In this document: in pieces, positions 46,693-55,681 of the stretch | Numbering within the stretch: the stretch's first letter is position 1 | Layout of the letters: each line of letters opens with the position of its first letter | Source of the DNA: a virus | IMG/VR virus record: IMGVR_UViG_3300033978_000480 | Span: 62,001 to 126,000 of that record | Reading direction: 5' to 3' (one strand) | DNA: 64,000 nt | Translations under genes and position numbers: made by a program | Notes under the pieces: generated by a model | What the model was told of the DNA's origin: nothing | What the model saw: the letters and a program-made list of their open reading frames with translations, nothing else | Databases searched by the model: none

Positions 46693-47403
46693 ATGTTCAC
46701 TGTTAACCCCGAACTAATCGCGCTGGCAAAGGCGCGATTTGAGAAGTCTGCGCTCGTGCCCGGTGCCGCCGTTGATCCGGCTGCGGCTGGGGCTGCACCG
46801 CCAGTAGACCCTGCGACCATGGGAGCAGTGCCGCCGGTTGACCCCGCGATGGCCGGCGCCGCGCCCCCGATGGATCCCGCGGCAATGGGTATGCCTGCTG
46901 CGCCTGCGCCCATGCCTGCTGCTCCGGCGGCGCCGGGTGCGGCCCCCGCATCTGGAATGCAGCAAAAGTTAAAACCAGAACAAATGATGCAGATGCTCGA
47001 TTACCGGCTTTACAACATGCAGCAGCAGCTTACCGCGATTATGAACGCGATGGGCGTGCAAGTTCCGCCGGAATCGCTCGTCCTGCCGCCGGGTACTACT
47101 GGCGCCCCGCCCGCTGAAACAGCGCTGCCGGGTGGATCGATGGCTCCTCCGCCGCCGGATCAAAGCGCGCAGGGTGGCATGCAGCCGCCCGGTGGCCCGC
47201 TTCCGCCGGGTGGTCCGCTCCCGCCGAACGCCGCACCGCAAGATCCGACAGCGAAGGTTGCTTGGTGGAACGTAGAAGCGGAAAAGCCGGCGTCGTACAT
47301 CGGCTATCCTGTGCCGCAAAACCCGAATCAACCAACTGACGTGCAGATTAAAGCAAATGCCATATCCGCCATGATTCGGAGTCTTGCGGGCAATGCTGGT
47401 TAA
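46693..47403 (+). CDS. Pro/Ala/Gly/Met-rich disordered protein between polymerase halves
   Basis: 236 residues, CACGGAGG upstream. Repeats such as PVDPATMGAV/PVDPAMAGA and P.GGPLPPGG make most of it low complexity, with a helical middle (QKLKPEQMMQMLDYRLYNMQQQ). It is a full gene with its own ribosome site, so it is not an intron or intein between the polymerase halves. Role unknown; it may be a scaffold or a virion linker. Confidence 0.7.
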   Translation: MFTVNPELIALAKARFEKSALVPGAAVDPAAAGAAPPVDPATMGAVPPVDPAMAGAAPPMDPAAMGMPAAPAPMPAAPAAPGAAPASGMQQKLKPEQMMQMLDYRLYNMQQQLTAIMNAMGVQVPPESLVLPPGTTGAPPAETALPGGSMAPPPPDQSAQGGMQPPGGPLPPGGPLPPNAAPQDPTAKVAWWNVEAEKPASYIGYPVPQNPNQPTDVQIKANAISAMIRSLAGNAG

Positions 47404-47632
47404 AACGCAGCACCACTTACAGCCAACCGAGCAAAAGGCGCACAGCATCGTCGTGGAAGACGACGTTGGTAATCCGATCTTCGTCGCCATTCAAGTCGAC
47501 GAAGCCATCATTTACTCAACGCCCGGCGAAAAAGACTTCCACTCAATGCTGCGCGCTCTGGGTATTGAAAAAACGGTGGTTGTAGCCGACTTTAAACCTA
47601 AGCCGCTGCAGAATATTGTGCGGCCGATGTAA
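47393..47632 (+). CDS. Hypothetical protein, 79 aa
   Basis: 79 residues from ATG 47393, overlapping the previous gene by 11 bases. Beta-rich (SIVVEDDVGNPIFVAIQVDEAII) and compact. Ends one base before the start of the beta' C-terminal gene, so it may be translationally coupled to it. No family recognised; a small polymerase partner is a possibility, unproven. Confidence 0.6.
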   Translation: MLVKTQHHLQPTEQKAHSIVVEDDVGNPIFVAIQVDEAIIYSTPGEKDFHSMLRALGIEKTVVVADFKPKPLQNIVRPM

Positions 47633-47633
47633 C

Positions 47634-49514
47634 ATGCTTAAAACCACGCTCGGACAAGTCCTGATTAACGAAGCGCTCCCGCCGGAGATGCGCGACTATG
47701 ACCGCGTGCTCACTAAAAAAAGCATGGGCGCGCTGGCGACTGAGCTAGCCAAGTCGCATCCCGAAAAATATCGGGAGGCAATGAAAAAACTGCACGACGT
47801 CGGCAAAGACGCTGGTTACAGCAGCGGCGGGCTTTCTTTCAGTTTGAAGCACATTCGCCCGACGCTGGCCGTGAAAGCCGCGCAGATTCGCACGCAAAAT
47901 GCCATGCGCGAGATTCTGTCCGACAAGCGTTTAGACAGCAAAACGCGGCAAATTAAACTGCTAGAGTTAGCTGCAAACACGCAAAAAGAGTTGCTAGACA
48001 AGGTCTACAAAGAAGCCGAGAGCCAAGACAATCCGCTGGTGCATCAGATTGCTGGCGCTGGTGTCGGCAATAAATATCAATTGAATTCTTTGATCGGGGC
48101 TGACATGCAGTACCTCGATCACCGCGGCGAGCCGATTCCAATTCCAGTGCTACGCGGCTACGGGCAAGGGTTACGCCCCGTTGAATATTTTGCCGGCGCT
48201 TTCGGTACCCGCAAAGGTGTTATCGACCTTAAGACGGCCACCGCCGACGCTGGGTTTTACGGTAAACAGCTGGCGCAGATGACGCACAGACTTTTAGTCA
48301 CCGCGGACGACGATGACGATACAGACGAAGAGCGCGCGGCATCTGCGTTAGAACGTGGCTACCCCACAGACGTCGATGACCCAGATAACGAGGGCTCACT
48401 GCTCTCTCGCCCAATCGGACCGTATAAACGCAACACGGTATTAACGCCGAAGATCCTGCGTGACATTAAGGACATGGGCGTTAAAGATATTTTAGTCCGT
48501 AGCCCGATTGTAGGGGGTCCAGCAGATGGCGGCGTATACGCGAAGGACGTTGGTTATCGCGAAAAAGGCCGTTTACCGCCGGCTGGAGATTATGTGGGCA
48601 TCGCCGCGGCCCAAGCGTTGTCTGAACCTGTCACACAAAGCCAGATCAGCTCGAAACACTCTGGCGGTGTCGGCGGCGCAGGCGCAATCTCTGGTTTTAA
48701 AGCGCTCAATGCCCTTGTGCAGGTGCCGAAAAAATATCCCGACGGCGCCGCGCATGCGCAAGCCGACGGCCGGGTGCAAGAAATCCGTCCGGCTCCGCAG
48801 GGCGGCCACTATGTGCAGATTAATGGGCAAGATCACTATGTTCCGACCGAGAGAGCATTATCAGTTAAAAAAGGCGATGATCTTGAAGCTGGCGACGTAC
48901 TATCTGACGGTATGCCCAACCCGTCAGAGATCGTAAAGCACAAAGGCATCGGCGAGGGTCGGCGTTATTTTGTGCAAGCCATGCGGCAGGTAATGGGCAA
49001 TAGCGGGATTACAGCTCACCGCCGAAACATTGAATTATTGTCGCGCGGCCTTGTAAACCATGTCCGGCTGACCGACGAATATGGCGATTACTCGCCGGAC
49101 GACATTGTGCCGTACTCTTCGTTAGAGCGAAATTGGACGCCGCGCGACGGAAGCGTGTCAGCGGCGCCGCAGACATTAACCGGGCACTATCTCGAAAAAC
49201 CGGTTTTACACTATTCAATCGGCACGAAGATCGGTAAAAACGTGCTAACGAACTTGAACAAATACGGCATTAAAAATATTCAAGCCCACAAAGAACCGCC
49301 GCCGTTTCAGCCGGAAATGGTGCGGGGTATGGCCAATATTTCAAATGACCCGGATTGGATGACGCGCATGCTTGGGTCGTACCAAGAAAAAGGTTTAATG
49401 AATAGCGTTCACCGCAACTTATCCAGCGACGCCGCCGGCAGCAGTTATGTGCCTGCTTTAGCGCAAGGTGAGCAGTTTGGCGTAACCGGCACGACAAGCG
49501 GGTGGAAGCCTTGA
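47634..49514 (+). CDS. RNA polymerase beta' C-terminal half
   Basis: 626 residues from ATG 47634. Before the trigger loop, LVRSPIVGGPADGGVYAKD corresponds to the beta' RSVLTC..R.GVCAKC zinc site, but all its Cys are lost. The bridge/trigger region is GIAAAQALSEPVTQ...SSKHSGG (near residues 322-345): the trigger-loop His is kept, whereas the Met and Arg of the usual TMRTFH are Ile and Ser. GITAHRRNIELLSRGL is the later conserved helix. Together with the 42233 gene it completes the two large subunits in about 2100 residues, well below bacterial size. Confidence 0.92.
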   Translation: MLKTTLGQVLINEALPPEMRDYDRVLTKKSMGALATELAKSHPEKYREAMKKLHDVGKDAGYSSGGLSFSLKHIRPTLAVKAAQIRTQNAMREILSDKRLDSKTRQIKLLELAANTQKELLDKVYKEAESQDNPLVHQIAGAGVGNKYQLNSLIGADMQYLDHRGEPIPIPVLRGYGQGLRPVEYFAGAFGTRKGVIDLKTATADAGFYGKQLAQMTHRLLVTADDDDDTDEERAASALERGYPTDVDDPDNEGSLLSRPIGPYKRNTVLTPKILRDIKDMGVKDILVRSPIVGGPADGGVYAKDVGYREKGRLPPAGDYVGIAAAQALSEPVTQSQISSKHSGGVGGAGAISGFKALNALVQVPKKYPDGAAHAQADGRVQEIRPAPQGGHYVQINGQDHYVPTERALSVKKGDDLEAGDVLSDGMPNPSEIVKHKGIGEGRRYFVQAMRQVMGNSGITAHRRNIELLSRGLVNHVRLTDEYGDYSPDDIVPYSSLERNWTPRDGSVSAAPQTLTGHYLEKPVLHYSIGTKIGKNVLTNLNKYGIKNIQAHKEPPPFQPEMVRGMANISNDPDWMTRMLGSYQEKGLMNSVHRNLSSDAAGSSYVPALAQGEQFGVTGTTSGWKP

Positions 49515-49595
49515 GCCGCTTTTTGTAGGATATAAGGACTTCGGCGCGGTAAATTATTGCCGTGTCATTATTTGTGCGCAGCATGGAGGCTGGCC

Positions 49596-51980
49596 GTGTA
49601 TAACAAAAAAGCTAAAGAGTCGTCCGTTAAGCATCTGCTCAACGTCATGCGGTCCTATGACCGGACCCAGACTAAGTACGCTGATTTAGGCGGAAAAGGT
49701 GATGACACTTCTTTCGAGCAGTCGTTTAGCAATCTTGCGCACGCCTATCTCCGCGACTCAGCACCCAAGCTCCTTGACCACGAGATCGGTTTCCAGCTTC
49801 TCGACCGTAATCGCGAGAACACCAAGGCTGTCGGTGTATTTGCGTTTAAAGTTGGTTCGATGTGGCTGTACGCGCCCGTGTTCTTTTTAAACGGCGACCT
49901 CAAGGGCCACGAACTGCTGTATATCAAGAATCAGGACATGTTCGTGCCGCTCAAGGAAAACTGGATTAACTATCTGATCAACCGCAAGCCCAACATTCTT
50001 GGTAGCGGCGTCGAGCGCAATCTGTCTAATCTCGGCCAGCGCCAGCCTGACTTTACGCAACTCTCTCGTAGCCCGTCGAAGTTTGGTTCGGCGAAACCCA
50101 CGCTTAAAGAGATGATGACGGCCGCTATGCCGGCGTTCGCCAAGAGCGCCACATTAAATACACAACAAACCTTCGCTGAACTCGGTGAAGCGTTAAACCT
50201 GAAAACGTTCTTAAAGCAGGCTGGTTTAGACGTAATCGGCTCGTTAATTAAAATGTGCCAGTACGCGCCGCAGGTAGCCAACGCAATCGACGAGTTTCAC
50301 GGTTTAGATATCATCAAAGAAGCAATGGCTGCTGCCAAGCTTCGCGAAGCCGCCTCGACTACCAAAGTTGCCAGCGTACTGTCGGAAGCACCTAAGACGC
50401 CCGAAGCGGCCAAGGGTCTCAAGGTCATCGCGTATGACGCTACAGTTCAGACCAAACTGCCGGCTGGTCATACAGAAGAAGATCAAGAGAAGTTACTGCG
50501 CGACGGTGTGCTGATCCAAGACCAACGCGACCGCGACAATGTCTCGATCCCTTACAACATTCAGGTCGAGAAAAAGCTGTTCAATCCGACCGAAAGCGGC
50601 CTGTACGAGATCCTCGTCAAGCCCGGCGATATTGAGCGCTGCTACGTGGCTGTGCACCCGCAAGGCGCTGCCAAGCGCGAGAACTTCATTACTGTTGTGC
50701 GCACAGACGGCAAGCCTGACTGGCTTAATACCCGCGCTGACCAAGTGTTTGCGCTGTCGCGCGTTGAGGGCGAAGAGTTTGACAAGTGGTTCGACGCCCT
50801 GCCCGAAGCCAACAGCGTGCCCAGCAAAGACGCGCGGTATATCGCACTTAGCAAGCGCGGTGACTGTACGGCTCCGTTCCGCGTTATTCGCGAGTACGGC
50901 AAGTCGGAGCACGACATGCAGTGCTACGAAGTGCATCTTGAAGATCACTCGAAGTATCCGCCCAAGGGCAGCATTTGCGGTAGCTGCTATACAGACCCTC
51001 TGAACTATGACAAGTGGCGTGACGGTGTTCGCATTCACCTGAACGGTAAGAAGGGTTCCAGCCTGCGCGCGAGCATGGGCGACATCTTCGTGCCGGAAGG
51101 TTTCAAGCTCCTCAAGGTGAGCAAGGGCGCAGACGATGAGGACACGGTTAAAGATCAGGACGCATGTGGTTGCGGCGAGAGTGATCCGCCGGCCCTGCAG
51201 CCCGGCAACCTCGTTGACGCGCAACTGGCGCTGATGGGCAAGACTGCCGCCTTAACTGTGTACCACAACGGCACAGAGGTCAGCATTAACAAAGAAGCCA
51301 GCCTAAGCCCCATCAAGGCGCTGGTCACACTTGTTGAGCACCACGGCCTGCGTGAAGAAGCTGCCCGCGAGATCTTAAAGCAAGCGTCTGCCAAGAAGAA
51401 GTTTGAGTGCCGCGTGAAGTACGCCGATCCGTACGGCGGCGCAATGCTCGTCAACAGCGCCCCGAACGCCCCGACAGATCCGGGCCCGGTTATGGGCGGC
51501 GAAAGCATCATGGGCACCAGCGTTCCGACCCAGCTCGGTATTGACGTTGGTCTGCCTGTGTCTGGCATGAGCGCGAGCAACACAGACCGCAGTGTTTACA
51601 ACCCCAACACGCAGTTTGATAAGCGAGACGTGCGGTCTATCGTTGACGCCGCGCAGAGCGGCCAGCGCGAAGTATTTGACACGGCCATGGTGGGCACAAT
51701 GTTGCGCGCTGTACGTGACGACTCGCTGGTTGACCGGTATATGGGCGAGCTGACCAAGGGGTTAGACAAACTTGGCCGCATTTTATTTATGTTTTACTGG
51801 CACGGCGATCGGTTTGCTGAGCGTTATGGCAAGTCCGACATGCCGGAACTAGAAGATTCGCTGCGCAACGCGTTTGAAATGCTCGGCGACGTTATTCTGT
51901 TCCTCAAGCAGAAAACAATTGAACCGTATCCCGAAGAGGCCGCGTCGGATATCGATCTTGGCGCTACCGCTAACGTTTAA
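49596..51980 (+). CDS. Large phage structural-type protein, 794 aa
   Basis: 794 residues, GTG 49596 chosen because GGAGG lies 6 bases upstream; the open frame upstream lacks a ribosome site. Mixed domains: an N-terminal region with KVGSMWLYAPVFFLNGDLKG, a central beta region with Cys pairs (CGSCYTDP, DACGCGESD), and a helical C-terminal part (LVDRYMGELTKGLDKLGRILFMFYWH). I recognise it only as similar in style to large conserved phage proteins near the head genes. A portal, neck or co-packaged protein are all possible. Codon use leans to C/G endings, so expression is probably high. Confidence 0.6.
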   Translation: MYNKKAKESSVKHLLNVMRSYDRTQTKYADLGGKGDDTSFEQSFSNLAHAYLRDSAPKLLDHEIGFQLLDRNRENTKAVGVFAFKVGSMWLYAPVFFLNGDLKGHELLYIKNQDMFVPLKENWINYLINRKPNILGSGVERNLSNLGQRQPDFTQLSRSPSKFGSAKPTLKEMMTAAMPAFAKSATLNTQQTFAELGEALNLKTFLKQAGLDVIGSLIKMCQYAPQVANAIDEFHGLDIIKEAMAAAKLREAASTTKVASVLSEAPKTPEAAKGLKVIAYDATVQTKLPAGHTEEDQEKLLRDGVLIQDQRDRDNVSIPYNIQVEKKLFNPTESGLYEILVKPGDIERCYVAVHPQGAAKRENFITVVRTDGKPDWLNTRADQVFALSRVEGEEFDKWFDALPEANSVPSKDARYIALSKRGDCTAPFRVIREYGKSEHDMQCYEVHLEDHSKYPPKGSICGSCYTDPLNYDKWRDGVRIHLNGKKGSSLRASMGDIFVPEGFKLLKVSKGADDEDTVKDQDACGCGESDPPALQPGNLVDAQLALMGKTAALTVYHNGTEVSINKEASLSPIKALVTLVEHHGLREEAAREILKQASAKKKFECRVKYADPYGGAMLVNSAPNAPTDPGPVMGGESIMGTSVPTQLGIDVGLPVSGMSASNTDRSVYNPNTQFDKRDVRSIVDAAQSGQREVFDTAMVGTMLRAVRDDSLVDRYMGELTKGLDKLGRILFMFYWHGDRFAERYGKSDMPELEDSLRNAFEMLGDVILFLKQKTIEPYPEEAASDIDLGATANV

Positions 51981-51989
51981 AGGTGAATT

Positions 51990-52373
51990 ATGCCTAGTAC
52001 AGTTTGGTCCGGTAGTGTTTCGTTTACAGCCACCGGCAGCCAGTCGAACACAATCGCTGTACCGATGCCGCACCGCGCGACATTGCGCGGCTACAGCCTC
52101 GTCGAGTCGGCGGGTGGCGCAACTGGCAATTTTACGGCTGCGCTGTACACCAGCAAACAAGACACGGCACCGAACAACACGCTTCCGGCCGACTCTTTTA
52201 AATTAATGTCGTTTGACCAGACCGCAGCGTCTAATAACAATCTGAACTTGTCGTACGTTAATCGCGACGGAACGCCAACAAATCCGCAGCGTTATCTCTA
52301 CCTCAAAATCACACCGGCTGCGACAAAAACGCTGGTGTTTTCTGTAACCGTCGATACCCCGACGCTTCGATAA
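51990..52373 (+). CDS. Beta-sandwich protein, 127 aa
   Basis: 127 residues, AAGGTG upstream. Alternating strands with Thr/Ser/Asn turns (SFTATGSQSNTIAVPMPHRA, YLYLKITPAA..LVFSVTVDT), typical of a small beta-sandwich used as decoration, fibre or tail part. The next gene's ATG directly follows its stop. Confidence 0.65.
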   Translation: MPSTVWSGSVSFTATGSQSNTIAVPMPHRATLRGYSLVESAGGATGNFTAALYTSKQDTAPNNTLPADSFKLMSFDQTAASNNNLNLSYVNRDGTPTNPQRYLYLKITPAATKTLVFSVTVDTPTLR

Positions 52374-53321
52374 ATGAATAACACGTTGCGTGATAGCCCG
52401 CGTCGTGCTCCGCACTGGCGCTGGCTGCGTGCTGTTGAAATCGACGGCGGTGGTTTTCGCGCGTCCCGGAATATTGACGGGCCCGATGGTTTTATCTGGA
52501 TTCGCCGCGCCCTAAAACTCAAGCGGCATTTTGAGCGAGCTAATAACAGGCCGCAGGCGGTATACGCGCTGCTGTACCGAGACCGCGACCTGTTCTGGGC
52601 GCATGCGATTTGGAGCGAAGATAAGTCGCCAACGCGCTGGGCAATAGAGGCGCGTATTTTAGCTGGCCAGACAGACGAAGAAATTGCGCAAAAAGCTGGC
52701 ACAGAACCGGGCGTCATCGCAGCTTACGCAAATACATTTTTCGACGTACGCGATAAATTAGATCGCATGGATTACGTCCAAAACGTAGTTATGGCTGACG
52801 CCGTAACGCGTGGGCTACAGGAGCGGCACTATGACCTGCTCTGGAAATTGCTCGGTTTTCGCGGCGGTCCTCACGTAATTGATGCAGTAATTAATAAGTT
52901 TCCAAACGTGAATCGCCCAGAAAACGCGGACGGTGTTTCTGGCTATTTTCAAGATATGGCGATCAGTAGCATGAAATATAAGGCCGCCATAGCCAGTTTG
53001 AGCGTTCCAATTAATACACATACACAGTTACCATTGCTCGATTCTTTTGTAAAATATGTAGAAATCGAGCGGACGACGGATAGTACCAGCAAGGCACACG
53101 CAACGATTGTCGAAAATATCGGCGCGATGTTATCTGCACTTCCGTTCAAAGTGGGTACAAAACTGGATTCGGCAGCTATAAAAATGTTACCTTACGATAA
53201 CGGGGCTGCCGAGTTACGAAACGATGAAATGATGATTGTGGCTACTGGCGGCTCGCTGGATAATCAAACGATCATCCAAGCACTGCATTACCCGGAGAAT
53301 ACCGATGCGGGCACTAAGTAA
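52374..53321 (+). CDS. HTH phage protein, possible small terminase or adaptor
   Basis: 315 residues. EARILAGQTDEEIAQKAGTEPGVIAAY (residues about 84-110) is a helix-turn-helix, followed by FFDVRDKLDRMDYV, a combination found in a phage family near head genes. It could be a terminase small subunit that binds packaging DNA, but no large subunit is in this window. The C-terminal half is soluble and helical. Overlaps the next gene by 17 bases. Confidence 0.6.
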   Translation: MNNTLRDSPRRAPHWRWLRAVEIDGGGFRASRNIDGPDGFIWIRRALKLKRHFERANNRPQAVYALLYRDRDLFWAHAIWSEDKSPTRWAIEARILAGQTDEEIAQKAGTEPGVIAAYANTFFDVRDKLDRMDYVQNVVMADAVTRGLQERHYDLLWKLLGFRGGPHVIDAVINKFPNVNRPENADGVSGYFQDMAISSMKYKAAIASLSVPINTHTQLPLLDSFVKYVEIERTTDSTSKAHATIVENIGAMLSALPFKVGTKLDSAAIKMLPYDNGAAELRNDEMMIVATGGSLDNQTIIQALHYPENTDAGTK

Positions 53322-54690
53322 AGAAGCTGAGCAAAAATTAATTAGCGCTATTGAACGCGCGGCCTCCCTTGTTAACGATGGCGCCAACCCAAACGACGCC
53401 ATTGTTAAAAGCGCTTCGGACGCTAACATCCCAGCCGGGCACATTAATCTTATGGTGCACGCCTACAACACTGGCCGTACCACGAAGCAGCGCGAGCAGG
53501 GTTCTAATCCGCTAGAGAAAGCAGCAGACTTTCAATTAGCAAATGCAGATACCGTTATGGCGCGCTTATATCCGCAACAAGTCAAGACATCGGCAGAACT
53601 GACGCAGTCGTCTGTTGTGTCGGCTGAGTACGCTATATCGCCGCGCGGTTTCATCGGCCGCCGAAACGCTGAGATGCAGAAAGCTGCCGCCGCTCAGTCG
53701 ATTCTCCCGGAAAAGACTTTCGTACCAGCACCCCGCGACGATCATTCAGCCGCCCGTCGTGCTTACAGCCAGCAAGTTGCCGAAAAGCGTGCGGCTGAAG
53801 AACTTCGTCGGCAAGCAACCGCGGCGCATATGAAAGCTGCCGCGGCCATGGAAGATCTTTGTCATTACTTTCGTGTACCCGGCAGCATGGCGTTTAACGA
53901 CGCTGTTCGCGAGGTCGGTTTGCGGCTTGGTGACATCGGCGTCTCAACACTCAAGAAAGCCGCTGCTGTATACCCGCAGTTAGAGAAACAAGCCGCCACG
54001 AACGAGAACTTTTTCGGTAATTTGCCCGTGGTCACGCTTGTTGAGGACGTTATTCGCGCCGTTGGTTCGTATAACGACGCGCAAAGCAAAATTGCCGCAA
54101 CGCAAACCAAGGCAGCTGAATTCGGTAAGAAAGAAGTACCAGAAATTATTACAGGTTCGATCCTGCATGACCCCAAGACAGCTCCGCTAGCTTTAAAAGT
54201 GGCTGCTGTTGTCGGTAAAGGAAAAAAAAAACCTGATAGTCCAGAACCTGCCCCGTTAGGCTCGTATAGCGGCGTGTTATCGCACATGGGCAAAATTATG
54301 GGTCCCGGCGCTGCTATTGCTAAAAGCGAAACAGACAGCGACCCGACGCGGCAAAAAGCCAAAGCGTTTATGAGCATGTCTGACGCCGACCACGAAAATA
54401 AACTTCAGCAGATTAAATCGCGCGGCGTGTTAAATGATCTCATCCTGAACGACCCTGTAATCTCTGGTTATGACCCGCACGAAGTAGCTTCTGCTTATAA
54501 TCAGATCGCCGAAATGGCTCCTAACTTTACCGGACAAAGCGCGGCTATGCAGGCGTTACTTCGCAAACGGTTAGAGGCGGGTCAGCTGGCTGATTTTGAC
54601 GTAAAGCAAATGATTGAAATGGAAAAACTGCGCGCTGAGAGTTTAAAGTCAAATCTTGAAGCGCAGCAAAAAGCTCGTGAACTCCTGTAG
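53305..54690 (+). CDS. Ala/Glu-rich helical virion-type protein, 461 aa
   Basis: 461 residues from ATG 53305 (GGAGAA upstream, inside the end of the previous gene). Almost entirely helical with many Ala, Gln, Lys and Glu. A Lys-rich patch and a Met/Asp-rich region lie past the middle. No recognised domain. Position among head genes suggests scaffold, internal core or neck function. Confidence 0.6.
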   Translation: MRALSKEAEQKLISAIERAASLVNDGANPNDAIVKSASDANIPAGHINLMVHAYNTGRTTKQREQGSNPLEKAADFQLANADTVMARLYPQQVKTSAELTQSSVVSAEYAISPRGFIGRRNAEMQKAAAAQSILPEKTFVPAPRDDHSAARRAYSQQVAEKRAAEELRRQATAAHMKAAAAMEDLCHYFRVPGSMAFNDAVREVGLRLGDIGVSTLKKAAAVYPQLEKQAATNENFFGNLPVVTLVEDVIRAVGSYNDAQSKIAATQTKAAEFGKKEVPEIITGSILHDPKTAPLALKVAAVVGKGKKKPDSPEPAPLGSYSGVLSHMGKIMGPGAAIAKSETDSDPTRQKAKAFMSMSDADHENKLQQIKSRGVLNDLILNDPVISGYDPHEVASAYNQIAEMAPNFTGQSAAMQALLRKRLEAGQLADFDVKQMIEMEKLRAESLKSNLEAQQKARELL

Positions 54691-54698
54691 GACTTAGC

Positions 54699-55679
54699 AT
54701 GAACAACACCGAAGCAAAAGAACTTGCGCGCGGCTTGTCCGGTGTGGCGCTACGCGAGCCGAATGACGCCATGAGCAAAGTGGCTGCAGCCGTTGTTGAC
54801 TTACAGTTCAAACAAGCCGCGATTGATCTGCAGCAAATCATCAGCAGCCCGTATACGCAGAATGCTTTACTGGGCGCTGGCGCTGGTGGTTTAATCGGCG
54901 CGCTGCAGGGTAAAAAGAAACGCCGCGCCGTGCTTGATTACGCCTTAATGGGCGGCTTGGGTGGTCTTGGCGCTACCGCAGCAAAAGAAATGTTATTAAA
55001 ACCCGCGACGCCACCCCCGGCCGTTGCTGCAGCCAAATACGATAACAACCCGGTTGGGGCTGCGACTGGCTTGGCTGCTGCTGGCGCTGGTGCCTACGGC
55101 GGTCGTCAGGTTGCAAACGCAATTGACTCGCACGGCAAACTCAACAGGCTTCTGGGCGCTGATTCGGCAATCGCTAAACAACTACAGCCGACCATCGACA
55201 GCCTGCGCTCTACGAACGGCGCAACAAAAATCACTGAGAACCTTACGGATCATTTGCGGGCTGCGCAGCTTGCTGGTAACCCGTCGCTTGCAACACGGCT
55301 GCAGTCGTTAGCTCGCGGGAATGACCACATGCCACGTGACGTCGGCCTGCACCTTGAAAATGCCGGTATGACAACGCCATCTTCTGTGGCCGGTCGCGTG
55401 CAATCAGCTCGCGGCGCAGCTCGTGGCAACTTTTTAGGTGGCCTCTTCGGTCGCAACACGGACGACGTCGCTAACTCGATGGCAGCGATTGCCGCCGAGC
55501 CGGCTTCTGGCGTCGGTCGCGCTGGCCGCGGATTAACCGGTTCTCAGTTGCAGCAGGCGCTGCGGCGGTTACCGCGTCGTGGAGGCGCTCTCGTCGGTCT
55601 CGGTTTACCCGTATTAGGTGCGCTGGCCGGTCCAGCGCTTTTAAACAGTTTTAGCAGCGGCGCTGCCGCGGGTGAGTAA
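54699..55679 (+). CDS. Gly/Ala-rich membrane-type virion protein, 326 aa
   Basis: 326 residues. Gly-zipper hydrophobic segments near residues 52-66 (GAGAGGLIGALQG), 80-93 and 120-138, and a final helix (GGALVGLGLPVLGALAGPALL). Soluble helices between. Similar in make-up to the 20993-27437 proteins. Likely virion or ejected. No enzymatic motif. Confidence 0.6.
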   Translation: MNNTEAKELARGLSGVALREPNDAMSKVAAAVVDLQFKQAAIDLQQIISSPYTQNALLGAGAGGLIGALQGKKKRRAVLDYALMGGLGGLGATAAKEMLLKPATPPPAVAAAKYDNNPVGAATGLAAAGAGAYGGRQVANAIDSHGKLNRLLGADSAIAKQLQPTIDSLRSTNGATKITENLTDHLRAAQLAGNPSLATRLQSLARGNDHMPRDVGLHLENAGMTTPSSVAGRVQSARGAARGNFLGGLFGRNTDDVANSMAAIAAEPASGVGRAGRGLTGSQLQQALRRLPRRGGALVGLGLPVLGALAGPALLNSFSSGAAAGE

Positions 55680-55681
55680 AC

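Noticed and set aside
46670-47633. Intron or intein between the polymerase halves
   Set aside because: The gap holds two complete ORFs with ribosome sites; no splice or intein blocks, and the flanking polymerase proteins start and stop cleanly.
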